Positions 35,702 to 47,985 are shown, numbered from the stretch's first letter. The stretch is DNA of 64,000 nt from Mallotus nudiflorus (GCA_947683625.1 CANTUR010000611.1:124001-188000); one strand, 5' to 3'. Numbers and translations are program-made. Notes: generated by a model from the letters alone, not told the origin.

Positions 35702-36547
35702 TAAGAGATACTGATTCTACTTGTGTTCTTTAGAATTATTTTATCAATTATTATTTCATTCTTGCAATCATTTTGCATGTCCCTATTAAACCAATGGCGT
35801 TGGTTTATGATTCCATGATTCCACTAACTTTATGGAGTTGTAGATTGGCTAACCATCACTCTTAGCCTTAACTCGGTTCAAGAGAGATTATCGGGCTCAT
35901 CTGACCTGAGTTTGTAACCCAAGTCCCTAAGGGGGGGTAATCTTCTCTTGAGTTGGTAAAGGATACTGGGCCGCTCTGACCTTGGCCTGTAACTTAAAGT
36001 CCATAATGGAGAGCATCTTACTAAGGGAACCTTAACTTTTCATCGAACCCTAACCACATATAATGACTTAGTTACTTCCCCAAGGGTCTTTACCTAAAAT
36101 GCTTGTTTGTTTGAATTGCCATAAGGTATTTCTATTTATAAAAGCCCAGGCCTATACCTTTAAAGCCCATTCAGGCTAACAAGGATTAGGCTAGACCTTT
36201 ATATTTAGAAATGTTGTTTCTATGTTTTTTCTTTTAAGAGAGATTTGGCATGCACGTGGGCTTTTAATATCCCCTGTTGATAAGAAGACCAAGACTAAAA
36301 ATCCTAGGAAAAGAAACTCGCCATTGAACATGTGTGTGGAAGGAATAAGGTTGGAAGGCTTATGCTTGCATGTTGCTTGTTGATTGCTTCTTGATACTTG
36401 CTACTTACTAAGTGCTTGCCTACTATTTGTTGCATAAACATATGCATCATGCATACATATAGTCCATGCATCATATTAATACCTTACTTTGTAGCCATCA
36501 TAGATTCATCTGGGTCTTCTCGTGTCTAGGGATGAAGAGGTGGCAGA
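35702..36547 (+). other. Tat leader, non-coding
   Basis: Between primer-binding site and Gag. No frame of note. Such leaders are usual in the lineage. Confidence 0.6.
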
Positions 36548-37648
36548 TTGACCAGAGTTGATTTAAGTCCGGAGTCCATAGCTCAAAGCATTCTTCATAG
36601 ATTGGAGAGACTAAAAGGGAGTCCAATCAATCCACTATTCCTACAAGCTAAATCAGCTCAGACTAAACAGATTGAAATGGAACAACAACCAGAGATGTGG
36701 ACCTTAGAGGACATTAAGGGAGCTTTGATGGATGACATGAGAAATATGATGCAAGATGAACTGAGATAGGCTTTGGCCGAACTAGTGAAACCTGTTGTTG
36801 GACAACCACCTGTTACTCTTATTGAACAACCACCTACTACTATTATTGAACAACCATTTGCTGTAGGAGCTCCACCTGTTGCTGTAGCTCCTCCACCTGC
36901 TGCTAATAATGTTGGGGGGCAACCTGCTGCTAGAAATGTGTCTGCTACTGATGTGAGAATAGAAGACATTGAAAACTACATGGTAGAAAAGGAAAAAAGA
37001 GAATCATTTGAATTGGTTCAAGACCTTGAGTCCAAGCAGATGCAAGTACTGACTCAGAAAATGTCCAAGATGGAAGAGCTTATTAGAGGACAAGGAATAG
37101 ATTATTCTTTTGACTTTGATGATATGTTGCAAATGGAGGGTGACAAGTTGCCTGAAAAATTCAAAATGCCTCAATTGTAAAAATTTGATGGGAGAGAAGA
37201 CCCTATAATTCATTTGAGCCAATACAAAACAACCATGAGCACTGCAAAAGCACCTCTAACGGTAGTCATTAGGTTGTTTGTGTTGTCCCTAGAAGGAATG
37301 GTTGTGAACTGGTACCATGGGTTAGAAAAGTCTATTAAAGTTGATTGGAAGGAACTATATATTGCATTCTTAAAGTAATATGATTATAACACTCGATTGG
37401 AAGTGTCAATTAGGGATTTGGAGTTGACTAAACAAAAATCAAATGAGTCTTTTTCTGATTTCTTTACTCGTTTCATGAATAAAGTAGGGATGATGAAAAA
37501 CAAGGTTGCTAAAAAGGATAAAGTTAGAATGATAGTTCATAATGTGTCACCTAATTTAGTCGAGAGGCTACAGATGATGAATCCCAAAACCTTTCTGGAT
37601 TTTTATGATGATGGGTTACAAGCTGAGGAAATTGAGAGTGAGAAATAG
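36548..37648 (+). pseudogene. Tat Gag (three nonsense codons)
   Basis: One frame holds throughout. It is interrupted only by TAG at 36767-36769, TAA at 37178-37180 and TAA at 37376-37378. It has a Pro/Ala-rich repeat segment with VGQPPVTLIEQPPTTIIEQP (about 36792-36852), a coiled-coil-like stretch (about 37000-37090), then the retrotransposon Gag core (KFDGREDPIIHLSQYK and ELTKQKSNESFSDFFTRF). The capsid-like protein would package element RNA. The stops replace Gln-like or Lys-like positions. The same frame can be followed with further stops toward 38846. Confidence 0.8.
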
Positions 37649-38845
37649 AAAACTATAAGAGGCACAAGAACTCAAAACTACCCAACTTGGGGCATACAAC
37701 AAGGAAGTACTAGCCGAGATGTAGAGGTGCGTGCAGTTCAGTAACGTAGAAGGTTCTCCAACTTCAACCAACCACTCTCCAAAGTCCTAGAGAGTTTAAT
37801 CTAAAAAGGCATGCTTCAACCCTTAACCTTTTCCAAACCCCTGAATCCAAATCTCCCTAGCTATGATCCAAATAGTTACTGCAAGTTTCATTAAGTAGCT
37901 GGCCATTCCACAGATACTTGCATTCACCTAAAATATGAAATCCAAAACTTGATAGACTTTGGAAAAATCACTGAACCTAAGAAATCCAATTTCAACCCAA
38001 ACACCAGAAACAAACCTTTCCCAGACTACCGAAATGGTCCACCACCAGCCACCATGATGATCAACTCAGGGGTTAGCGAAGAAGAAGTGATAAGCTCCTT
38101 CAAGGACCTCAACCTTATACCCAATGAAGAACCTTACGGACAACCACAGAGAGGAGTAGAAGATTTATTGGGCTAGCCCTCAGGCAAGTTTGATTATAGA
38201 GTATTTTACTCAAAACCACCCTCTGCTGATATCCCTATTGAATCAATTGAGCCCTCGGGTTGGGGAGATGAGTTTGATGATAAGCCAGTAAAAGAAAAGC
38301 CTAAAATTCCTGAGTAGTCGCCAAAAGGAGTTGAAGATCTATTGGGACAACCTTCGGGCAAGTTCGATTACATAGTGTTCTATTCTAAACCCGCTTCTAC
38401 TGACATCCCCATTGGATCGATTGTGTCGACAGGATGGGGTAATGTGTTTAAATAAGATGAATTATTAACCCTAGAAATGTCCCAAGAAAGGGTTGAGGAG
38501 CTGTTAAGCCAACATATGGAGAAGCTGAGAGAGTTGAAAGGAAAAGAAACATGCATAGTGGAAGTTTGGAAAAATGAGAAAATAGAACGGATTGTTGGGG
38601 ATGTGGACATCTGGTATGATTCTGATGAAGAAAAACCCACTGGAGTCGATGTATGGAGTGATACTCCAAATGTGAATCATGTTACTAGAAGTGAGAGGAA
38701 TTACCAGGCAGCAGAAAAATAAAATGAAAGGGTTACAGAAAGGGAAAAAATAGAAGATGCAAAAATAGAGGAAGGATGGAAAGAGGATATAATTTTGGAA
38801 TAACTGAAGAAGGCTAAGGCAAACGTCAACATTTAGGAATTACTG
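37649..38845 (+). pseudogene. Tat Gag-protease linker (broken)
   Basis: The Gag frame continues with stops through acidic and Pro-rich pieces, for example GVEDLLG repeated (about 38153-38175 and 38329-38349) and VEELLSQHMEKLRELKGKE (from about 38489). The repeated GVEDLLGQPSGKFDY-like block suggests an internal tandem duplication in the protein. I assign no function beyond linker. Confidence 0.6.
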
Positions 38846-39330
38846 ATGCATTCAGGCAGCCATAAAAGGGCTTTATCAAATATGAGCATTGAAACAGCCG
38901 TTACTCCAGAACCTATGGTGGCAAAGGTTACAGAAAAGAAACATGGGCTGATAACATTCTTAGATGATGACTTGCCTTTGGAGGGAAGAAACCATAATAA
39001 GGCATTATTTATCCCAGCTGAAGTAAAAGGGAAGAGAACCAACTTTATAATGGTAGATGATGGTTCAGCTATAAATGTATGCCCGCTAAAGATCTACCTA
39101 ATCTAGGTCTGAAAGAAGATGACTTGACAGTTTTAAACCTTATAATCAGAGCTTATGATGACAGTACTAGGAATGTAGAGGGAACATTTCAGGCTTTGAT
39201 TAAAACAAGGCCCATAGAGTCATTTATTGTACTGGACATCCCTATTACCTATGCCCTGTTATTGGGAAGGCCATGGTTTCATGCCTTGGGAGGAGTACCT
39301 TCAACAGTGCACTAGAAAATAAAAATTCCC
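38846..39330 (+). pseudogene. Tat aspartic protease (frameshifted)
   Basis: The site reads MVDDGSAINVCP at about 39049-39084, where the family has a D-G/S-S-A core, and LLLGRPWFHALGGVPSTVH follows at about 39256-39312. The frame shifts by a lost base near 39095. The enzyme would cut the polyprotein. The DDGSA site looks chemically intact, but the shift and the TAG after TVH break the frame. Confidence 0.8.
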
Positions 39331-40118
39331 TCATGAAGGAGATGCCATGACAATAGAAGCTGGAACTAATGCAGCTGTGGCAACTATACTTGATAAATAG
39401 AAGCAAGTGTGTGTTCCACCTAGTTTCCAAGTTGCTAGAATATTTGATGAGATGGATCCCAGGGTTGCAAAAAATAATGGAAAACATGAATTATCGACCT
39501 GGATAGGGGCTTGGGAAGAATGAACAAGGAAGTCCTGGGCCCCTGAACATTAAAGCCTAGGACCATATGAAGGGTTTAGGATATACTGAGGTAGGATCGA
39601 CTAGTAGAAGAGCAAAGAACAAGGAGAAAGTGAAAAGAAATAAGCCCTTAGGAAGGATTGGACTACTAAGTGAGAACTTCATTAAGCCAGGGGAGGGAAA
39701 ATATTATCTGGGCACCAAAGAATCTGTTAACATGGCTGGAAAGGATGTTCCTGGGTTTGAGATCTTTAAGGAGAAGATTGTGGAAAGCCTAGTAGCTAGC
39801 AACAAAGAGGAAGTCATGAAGCAAGTAACTGAAAGGATTGGTGATGATGCTGTTGAGGAGCTGCCGTGTCTGCCACCTGAGGAGGAACCATCCCAGGACT
39901 TAGCTACTATCATTAGTGATAGTTTTATTGATATTTTTTATGAAGAAACTGATGTAATAATGTCCGGTCTTTATGCGGACGAAGATGTTATTATTCCTAT
40001 AGTTAATGACATGAATGTTGGTTTTGCTTACTTATGTGATGTGCATCCTGATAGTTCTGTGCATTATAATTTTGATCGATCATGCATGTTTGACATTAAT
40101 TCAATTCAATTTGATTAA
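39331..40118 (+). pseudogene. Tat protease-RT linker (partly open)
   Basis: A frame at 39567-40118 is open for 183 codons and continues the Tat polyprotein: GRIGLLSENFIKPGEGKYYL, then an acidic stretch (LPCLPPEEEPSQDL and FIDIFYEETD). A frameshift separates it from the protease. Its function is not known to me. Confidence 0.65.
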
Positions 40119-40124
40119 TTTAAC

Positions 40125-41450
40125 ATGGGCACAAATGATAATCCAAAGAACATTTCTATATCACATGATGTAACTCCTGGAGAGAGGAAAAATTTTGAGA
40201 GAATATTAATAAAAAGAAAGGTAGTATTCGCTTGGACTTATGAAGATATGCCATGTTTGGATAGGGAAATAGCAGAGCATCACATCCCAACTCATCCAGA
40301 AACTAAGCCGGTTAAATAAAAATTGCACAGATTAAGACCAGAATGGACAGAAAAGATAATGGAGGAAATTGCCAAGCAAATACAGGCTAACTTCCTAAAA
40401 GTAATAAACTACCTTCAATGGCTAGCAAAAATAGTACCTGTTCTTAAGAAAGATGGCAAAGTATGGATGTGTGTACATTTTAGGGATTTGAACAAAGCCT
40501 ATCCAAAAGATGACTTCCCGTTACCTCACATTGATGTAATAGTAGATAGTGCCGCAGCAAGTGCAATGTATTCTTTTATGGACGGATTTTTCGGGTACAA
40601 CTAGATCATGATGGAAATCATAGATAAGATTAAGATAGCTTTCATCATAGAATTGGGGGACCTATTGTTACATGGTGATGCCTTCAAACTGAAGAATGCA
40701 GGTGCAATTTATCAAAGAGCCGCTACTGCACTTTTCCATAATATGATGCATAAGGAGGTTGAAGTGTATATAGATGACATGATGGTCAAATCAGAGATAA
40801 GAGGAGGACACTTTGAAGCCTTAGACAAGTTCTTAGCTCGAATTGAGAGGTACAACCTGAGACTCAACCCAAAGAAGTGCATTTTTGGGGTTACTTTAGG
40901 GAAGTTGTTAGGGCATATAGTGAGCAGCCGAGGAATTGAAGTGGATCCAGATAAAGTGAAAGCCATCCAGGAAATGCCGACACCAAAGACAGAGAAAGAA
41001 GTAAGAGGATTCCTTGGCAGGTTGCAGTATATTAGTAGGTTTATCACAAAACTCATTAACATTTATGATCCTATCTTTAAGCTCTTAAGGAAAGATCAAC
41101 CGATTAAGTGGAATGATGATTGTCAGAAAGCTTTTGATAAGATCAAGGAGTATCTTGTTAATCCACTTGTTTTGAAACCACTTAGACAGGGTAAGCCATT
41201 GGTTTTATACTTGGCTTTAGAAGAGGATGCAATAGGGGCAATGTTAGCACAAAAAGGGTTAAATGGAATACAACATGCAGTGTACTACTTGAGCAAGAAG
41301 TTTCTGTCATACGAGGAAAAATATGATTTAATAGAAAAGACATGTCTGATCATGATTTAGGCTATGAAGAAATTGAGGCATTATTTTCAGTCTTATAGGG
41401 TTCAAGCTATTTCAAGAATAAACCCTCTAAGGTATCTATTTCAAGCATTG
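40125..41450 (+). pseudogene. Tat reverse transcriptase and first RNase H (broken)
   Basis: One frame from 40125 to 41360, with stops at 40317-40319, 40602-40604 and 41358-41360. RT blocks seen are WLAKIVPVLKKDGKVWMCVHF, here cited as WLAKIVPVLKKDGK, then DDFPLPHIDVIVD and the catalytic YIDDMMVKS (about 40768-40794). The expected CYTVMPFGLKNAGAT region is damaged to LLLHGDAFKLKNAGAI. The following RNase H has LVLYLALEEDAIGAML and YLSKKF. Each stop falls where Gln or Trp is expected. A shift follows near 41400. Confidence 0.85.
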
Positions 41451-41590
41451 GCTTTAACTGGAAAATGTCTCAATGGTTGGTACTCTTAACTGAATTTGAT
41501 ATAGAGTACATTAGTACAAAGGTAATCAAAGGAAGAGCAGTAGTAGAATTCTTAGCTCATAATGCGATCAAAGGTGAAGAGTAGTGGAAT

Positions 41591-41990
41591 TTGGAGTTTC
41601 CAGATGAGAACTTAGCAGTTGTAGAGCACCGGGAGTGGAAACTTTACTTTGATGGAGCTATAAACAATAAAGGATTTGGATTGGGAGTGATTCTTATTAC
41701 ACCAGAAGGAGAAACTATACCAATAGCAAAGAAACTGGATTTCAAGGTCACAAATAACATGGCCAAGTATGAAGTATGTATCTATGGAGTCGAGGCGGTT
41801 GTGGCAGCTGGAGCAAAAGATTTATTGGTTTATGGGGATTCAATATTAGTCATCAATCAGGCTAATGAAGAATGGGAGGTAAAAGAGGAAAAGCTGAAGC
41901 CTTATATCTGCTATTTGAAAGCCTTAATGAAGAATTTCACTAAATGTCTCTTTATCCATTTATCTAGAGACGATAATTAGATGGCGGATG
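41591..41990 (+). pseudogene. Tat second (archaeal-like) RNase H
   Basis: WKLYFDGAINNKGFGLGVIL opens the domain with its first catalytic Asp. NNMAKYEVCIYGVEA supplies the Glu position and LVYGDSILVINQ the next Asp. The last Asp lies near the DDN before the TAG at 41978-41980. This extra RNase H is diagnostic of the Tat lineage. The fold is well kept over 129 codons, the best-preserved enzyme of the element. Confidence 0.85.
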
Positions 41991-43373
41991 CACTTGCAAC
42001 ACTCTCTTCAATGTGGGATAGTGCAACTGGGTTAGCTATGAAACCTTTAGTGATCATGAAGTCTAAAGTACCATGTTATGGAGGTGAGCAGATTATGAAT
42101 GTTCAAATGGGGCTTGAAGAAAAGCCTTGGTTTTATAATTTCCAGAGATTCATTGAAAAAGGAATTTATCCAGATGAAGCAGTCTTAAAAGAAAGATATG
42201 CTCTTTGTGTTCTTGCACGTAATTATGCAAGTCATGATGGGATATTATACAAAGGAATGCCAAACGGGATGCAGCTCAAGTGTCTCAAAAAAAGATGAAG
42301 CTGAAGAGGTGATGTAAGAGATTTATACAGGGGCTTGCGATTCTCATATGAATGGGATAATTTTAGCTAAGAAAATACTCAGACAAGGGTAGTACCGGAT
42401 GATTATGGAAAAGGATTGTATCAGGACAGTAAGACAATCCCATTAGTGTCAGATCCATGGGAATCTTAGTCACATGCCTCCAATAGTGCTGAATAGTTTA
42501 TCATCCCCTTGGCCCTTTGCAGCATGGGGAATTGATATCATAGGAGAAATATGACCGACAACATCAAATGGGCATAAATACATAGTGGTGGCAATTGATT
42601 ACTTCTCGAGATGAGTAGAGGCAGAATCTTTCAACACTCTGAAAGCAAAATAGATGGCACAGTTCATCGAGAAGATCCTTATTTGTAGATATGGGGTTCT
42701 GCATCATATTGTGACAAATAATGGGGTTCAATTTCAAGTAGAAATAGTAGAGTTATTACAAAAGTATGGGATTGAGCACCATAAATCTTCACCTTATCGC
42801 CCTCAAGCTAATGGAGCAGTGGAAGCAACTAATAAAAATGTTAAGAAAATCCTTTCTAAGATGGTAAAAACTTACAAGGATTGGTCTAAATAACTTCCTT
42901 TTGCCTTATGGTGATATAGGACTACAGCTAGAACCACCATAAGTCAAACACCATTCTTATTAGTATATGGTTGTGAAGCAGTTTTGCCCATAAAAACTGA
43001 GATTAAGTCTTTGAGAGTAGTCATGGAAGCTAAAATAATTGAGAATGAATGGGCGTAGAAAAGATATGATCATCTAGTATCTCTAGATGAGAAAAGGATG
43101 GATGCCTTATTCCACACTTAGATATATTAGAGAAGGATAGCAAGGGCGTTTAACAAGAAGGTTAAGCCTGGGAAGATCAAAGCTGGAGATATGGTGCTAA
43201 AACAATTTAGAGCTGTGGTGTTTGATCCGAGAGGTAAATTTAGACCGAATTGGGAAGGACCGTACTTGGTCAAATTGGTCCTACCTAAAGGAGCTACTAA
43301 GATATCAGATCTTGAAGGGAATGAGTTTATGAAACCTGTTAATCTAGATCGGCTTAAGAAGTACTACCTGTAA
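41981..43373 (+). pseudogene. Tat integrase (broken)
   Basis: After MADALATLSS the frame runs to a stop at 42298, shifts, and the core continues: WGIDIIGEI (first Asp, about 42530-42555), VTNNGVQF (about 42710-42735, the second catalytic Asp is Asn), and GAVEATNKNVKK (the Glu, about 42810-42850). The C-terminus at 43191-43373 has FDPRGKFRPNWEGPYLV and ends PVNLDRLKKYYL. Asp-to-Asn plus four stops make it inactive. The end of this frame is the normal end of pol in this lineage. Confidence 0.8.
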
Positions 43374-43404
43374 AAATATGAATAAAAGTAGAATAAAGAA
43401 AATA

Positions 43405-43590
43405 AAGTCCGCTAGCTAGAAAACCTGAAAAGGCTAGTCAAACAAAAGTTAGGACATTCCCGCTTTTCAGAAAACCCGCAAAGGGTTGACAGGCAAAAGT
43501 TAGGGAAATAAATAAAAAATAATGGTCCTGCTGATTAGAAAACCCACAAAGGGCTAGTCAAGCAAAAATTAGGGAAATAAAATGTGAGTG
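43405..43590 (+). repeat. short tandem repeats after Tat pol
   Basis: About three copies of an AGAAAACC(C/T)(G/A)(C/A)AAAGGGCTAG-like unit followed by CAA(G/A)CAAAAGTTAGGGAAATAA, spaced about 60-70 bp. Two related pieces recur at 44343-44425 (AACCCGAAAGGG with GGCTTA). They lie between pol and the antisense frame. Confidence 0.65.
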
Positions 43591-45265
43591 AAAAATATTC
43601 AGTTAGAAAATCCTTGAGGACTAGCTGATAATAGGAGTTATGTCATGTGATGTATTAAATGTACTCATTTTGGCCCTAATTAATGAATGAAATTGAAATT
43701 GAAGTTTTGTTAAACTTTGCATAACCTTCTTTATTATAAAGCATAAGTACTTGAAGGGATAACAAAACATAAAAAAGCCTAAGACTAGCTCTATGAGACC
43801 ATTCTATCTAGTGATGCCTTTGTTTCTTCCTTTGCAACTTATCATACAAAGTTTGAGTTCTTTTGTTCCTAGCAAATCTTGCTGGTTCTATCTTTTGGAT
43901 AACAACCCAAGTTTTGTAATCATCATCAGCAGTAACATTAGCATTGTTCAAAGGCTCTACAAGGCCACAAGCTCCTAATCTTATCCAGAGAATCTTGTCT
44001 TAAAGGAAACCCTTTAAAGTTAGTCAAAATAGTAATGATGAACTGAGGGCGACCATATTGACGACAAAGGCATAAAGGGGTAAAAAAGGTAGAGAAGTGC
44101 AGCCCTAAAATAGGAACACAGTGATCATACAGCTCAATAGTCATGAACTTCAATCTCCACCAAGGGCAGACCTAGGTGATCTCAACATCTAAAATCTTCT
44201 TCAACCAGTCAACCTATTGGTCCATAGAATGTTTGTCTTTCATTTTCAGAGGATGAGATTGTAGCTAATGAGGTTAATAAGTCAAAGGATTGAGGGGTAC
44301 ATTAAGCAAGCTCAACTTTTCCTGTAACCAAAAAAAAAAAAAAGGGCCCGAAAGGGCGGCTTAGGCAAAAGTTAAGGCAAGCTTGCTAAGTTGAAAACCC
44401 GAAAGGGTGGCTTAAACAAAAAAAATTCCATTAAGATGCAAGCACTATTTCAATTTTATCTAACAGTGTTCAAGATAATGTAGGAATAAAAAAATAGCAG
44501 TATAATAGAGAATAGTCAGATATGGACACACAGAAAGTTAGGAATATAGAAACTCTAAATCACTCATCTCATGCTCTGGTATTAGGCCATGGGCTCCATC
44601 CTCTTGTAGGGTCATTATGATGATAAGTGTCTGGAGATCTAGTAGATGAAGTCCCAACATTGTATGGATCAAAGCCCAAGTCTACAGGCTGCCGACGAAG
44701 CATCTTATTCTCCTACTCTAGACTGCTGGAATAGCTCTGCATACATAGAAAACATCATATCATATGCATTACATGCATACATTTTCATTTTCTCAATGAC
44801 GGCGCTTACCTGCCAACTGTCTGTCACCTGCATCGTAAATAATCTTTAAGACGAGGCAAGTCCGTATAGATACTCTGCCTGTGTCTGGGGAATCTAATTT
44901 GTAAACTTTTATTAACATCAATGTCAAGTGTATAGATCCATACAAGAAAAAAAGCAAATAGACTCACATGAGAAGCATCTGGTGGACAAAAGCTAGGAAG
45001 CTGAGCATCACCAAACTACATCTATTGCTCAACTGGAGCCTGAATAGCGGGAGCCCAGTAGAATATAGATTTGTCTGGAAGAGAGACATCACTAAGCGTA
45101 GCACCGATAAAGGCCCCATCATGGCTAGTCCTAACATGCTGCGGACTGGGCTTGGACTCAAACCTCTCAGTCTCAAGATCAGGAATAGTCTCAATCTCCT
45201 GAACAGTCTCAGTCTCTACCTCCTTCGCTTTAACAGCAGGAGAGCGGACTCCCTCAAACTGAAAA
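43591..45265 (+). other. Tat 3' non-coding region
   Basis: No plus-strand frame of note. The right part may contain the C-terminal piece of the antisense frame that is clearer from 45270 upward. An A-run lies at about 44329-44343. Confidence 0.5.
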
Positions 45266-45269
45266 AAAA

Positions 45270-46115
45270 GAGTTATTCATAAATTCTAGGAAGATAATTA
45301 AAATGATTAGGAGATACCTCAACATCACCAATAGGAATATGCTATAAAAGGTTCCCCTGGATATATCGTTGATAATGACCAGATCACTCAAGCAAAGTCG
45401 AAGCATCATGCCCCTGCAGTGCCTCCCTCAGCTTTGATCCAGCAAGATCAGAACTCTATAGCATAGAAGCAGGAATACCAAAAGGGACGCATAGCCTAGT
45501 AGGTCTTGCAAACCAGCGATATACTCACTCACCAAGATACCACATCTTGCAACCATATCCAGGAAGTAGAATCCTTAGTGTCTCTAGTGCTGTAGATCCC
45601 CAATCAAGAGTAATGACCTAGTATAAGTCACGTAAGGGGCCTAAAAGAGCAATGCTCACCTCATGACCAGTCTCATAAAAAAGAGTAGTGCCTAGCAAGA
45701 TGAGGAGGAAACATCTTGCCTTCTGAGCAATCTGGCAAGGAGTAGTAGTGGGTAAATGTTTGAAGCCCTTAACCAAAGAGGAAAGAACTATGTTCTTACA
45801 GTTCTTCCACGCTGGAGTGAACCCAATCAAATCTTTGCACATACTGACTCTGTCTATGCTCCGAAAGACTGTAGTAGCTGATGTCAAAGGGTATAAGAGC
45901 CCCTCCAAATGCGATACCAGTAATAGCAGAGAAACTCAGAAGTGTTATCGTTAACTCGCTTATAGGTGTATGGAAGGTGTGAGTGGTGTGCATCCACCTC
46001 TTAATCAGTGCAAATAAGGAATAATGATCCGATCTACCCTGAGTAGTTGAAAGAGCAACAACAAAACATCTGAAGCCCGAGGCCCAGATGATCTGTGTCA
46101 CATTCCCTGGCAAAC
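45270..46115 (-). pseudogene. antisense plant-mobile-domain-like frame in the Tat element
   Basis: Opposite to gag-pol, the minus strand encodes ISELTITLLSFSAITGIAFG then GGALIPFDISYYSLSEHR and FDWVHSSVEEL (45796-46113). After a shift it continues GFKHLPTTTPCQIAQKARCF and LILLGTTLFYETGHEVSIAL (45618-45730), and further down LDWGSTALETL near 45580. This is the plant mobile domain (PMD, the aminotransferase-like family of MAIL/MAIN proteins and some MULEs). Antisense additional frames are known from Tat/Ogre elements. The role in the element is unknown. Shifts and stops make this copy dead. The family call is by eye. Confidence 0.65.
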
Positions 46116-46280
46116 CATGGAATAATTCTCATGCCAAATGGAAGCATCCCACAAAATTCAGTGGTTTCTGAATAAAATTCAAAAAAAAAAAACATCATTC
46201 TCTACATTGCTTTTATCTATTTAATTTATTTGTTTATTTATGTGTAATGTAAATTAAAAATTAAAAAAATTTTGGAAATC
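46116..46280 (+). other. Tat spacer
   Basis: AT-rich spacer between the antisense frame and the palindromic repeats. It may hold the promoter of the antisense frame, but no motif stands out. Confidence 0.4.
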
Positions 46281-46285
46281 AAAAT

Positions 46286-46440
46286 TATGGATTTTCGATC
46301 GGAAATCCATAATGCCGATCGGAATTATGGATTTCTGATCAGAAATCCATAATTCCGATCGGCATTATGGATTTCTAATTGAAAATCCACATTTTCGATT
46401 GGAAATCCAATTTTTCGATCGACAATCTAGAAAATCGATT
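46286..46440. repeat. array of GATC-centred palindromes
   Basis: 24-bp palindromes of the form ATGGATTT-C(G/T)-ATC...AAATCCAT stand at 46286-46309 and 46327-46350, with a third, degenerate one at 46367-46389. They are separated by GCCGATCGG/CCGATCGGC cores. A weaker copy continues to about 46440 (TTTTCGATTGGAAATCC). Confidence 0.85.
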
Positions 46441-47320
46441 TTTCATGCACGCAATTTCGATGACTCCCAACTATTTTTCAACGTTTAATTTGAATTTTGC
46501 CATATATATCCCAATTAATTTTTAAATTTAATTTAGTTAGCATGTATGTAAATTTTTACACTGTAAAAATTGATCATTATAGCTAATTATTTGAATTAAT
46601 CTTGTAGAATGAAGCAAAAGAGAGAAAATACCTCATTGTCAGTCTGTGAAGACCTATGAAGATGCAAATGAGTCAAAGGAAGGATGATATCACCTTCTTG
46701 TAGTCCAAGTTTGTTATGTGGAAAATGTGGACTCAAAATAATTAGATCCGCTTGCATGTCTGCTTTCCCACGTGGCTCATGTTACGAGTGGGCCATCAGA
46801 TCAGACGGATTGAGAATCGGACCATAAATGATCAAGAAATCAAGAAAAGAAAATGTGAATCAATTGGAAAGAAAAGAAGAAAAAAGGGAAAAGAATAGGA
46901 CGAGAAGGGAAATGATCGACATGGGAAGGGTATATAAAATGAAAAATATCCATTTTAATCCTTCCAATTTATTTTCTTTTTATTCATCTTTTATTTCTTG
47001 CAATTTGGTCCATAATTGCATTTGGATTAGGAACATGTTCCTAATTGAATCATGACATTCATCAAATTAATAATTCTTTGAATTATTAAAACTGCTTAAT
47101 CAATTTGTGATTTTGAATTTTTTGTCAAGTACAAAATACAAAACAAGATTACAGAATTCATTTTTTGCATTTTACATGCATCATTTCAATCAAAGGTTTC
47201 ATATGCTGCATAGTAGCTATGATATGAATTTCAAATGATTATGTTATGTGATGCATAGTAGTCATAACCTTCATTATATTATGTACTGCATAACAGTTAT
47301 AACATAAACTTTTAAATTAA
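46441..47320 (+). other. Tat 3' non-coding region, second part
   Basis: AT-rich. A plus-strand open stretch at 46828-47055 is Lys/Glu/Arg-rich low complexity and is not supported as a gene. Confidence 0.5.
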
Positions 47321-47324
47321 TCAA

Positions 47325-47985
47325 TGTTAGACGTTCCACAGGAACTATAGCAGATTTTTAATTTAACTACACTAGACGTCCCATAGGGAATATATTGTAC
47401 ATCGTTAGATGTCCCACAGGGAATATAACAAAATTCAATTCAACTACACTAGACATTCCACAGGGAATATAGTGTGCATTGTTAGACGTCCCACAGGGAA
47501 TATAACGAAATTCAATTTAACTACACTAGACGTCCCATAGGGAATATAGTGTGCATTGTTAGACATCCTACAGGGAATATAACAAAATTCAATTTAACTA
47601 CACAAGACGTCCCATAGGGAATATAGTGTGCATCGTTAGATGTCCCATAGGGAATATAACGAAATTCAATTCGACTACACTAGACATCCCACAGGGAATA
47701 TACTGTGCATCGTTAGATGTCCCATAGTGAATATAATGAAATTCATCATTGCTAGACGTTCCACAGGAACTATAGCAATTTTTCAATTTATTATCACTAG
47801 ACGTCCCACATGGAATATAATGTGCATCGTTAGACATCCCATAGGAAATATAACGAAGTTCATCATTGTTAGACATTCCATAAGAACTATAGCAGGTTTT
47901 CAATTTATCATCGCTAAATGTCCCATAGGGAATATAATGAAACTCATTTGCATAAAGTCCAGTAGACGTTCCACAGGAAATATAG
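47325..47985. repeat. tandem repeat array before the Tat 3' LTR
   Basis: About 17 units, each starting (T)AGACGTCCCA(C/T)AGG with GAATATA after it. Short units of about 33 bp (ending GTGCATCGT) and long units of about 44 bp (ending AATTCAATTTAACTACAC) alternate for the first ten, giving a higher-order period near 77 bp. The order becomes irregular toward 47985. Repeats at this place are typical of Tat/Ogre elements. Confidence 0.9.

Noticed and set aside
46828..47055. Lys/Arg/Glu-rich frame on the plus strand
   Set aside because: Purine-rich low-complexity DNA with no recognisable domain.
47325..47985. CRISPR-like array of direct repeats
   Set aside because: The spacing text is itself repeated, the locus is inside a plant retrotransposon, and there is no cas gene.
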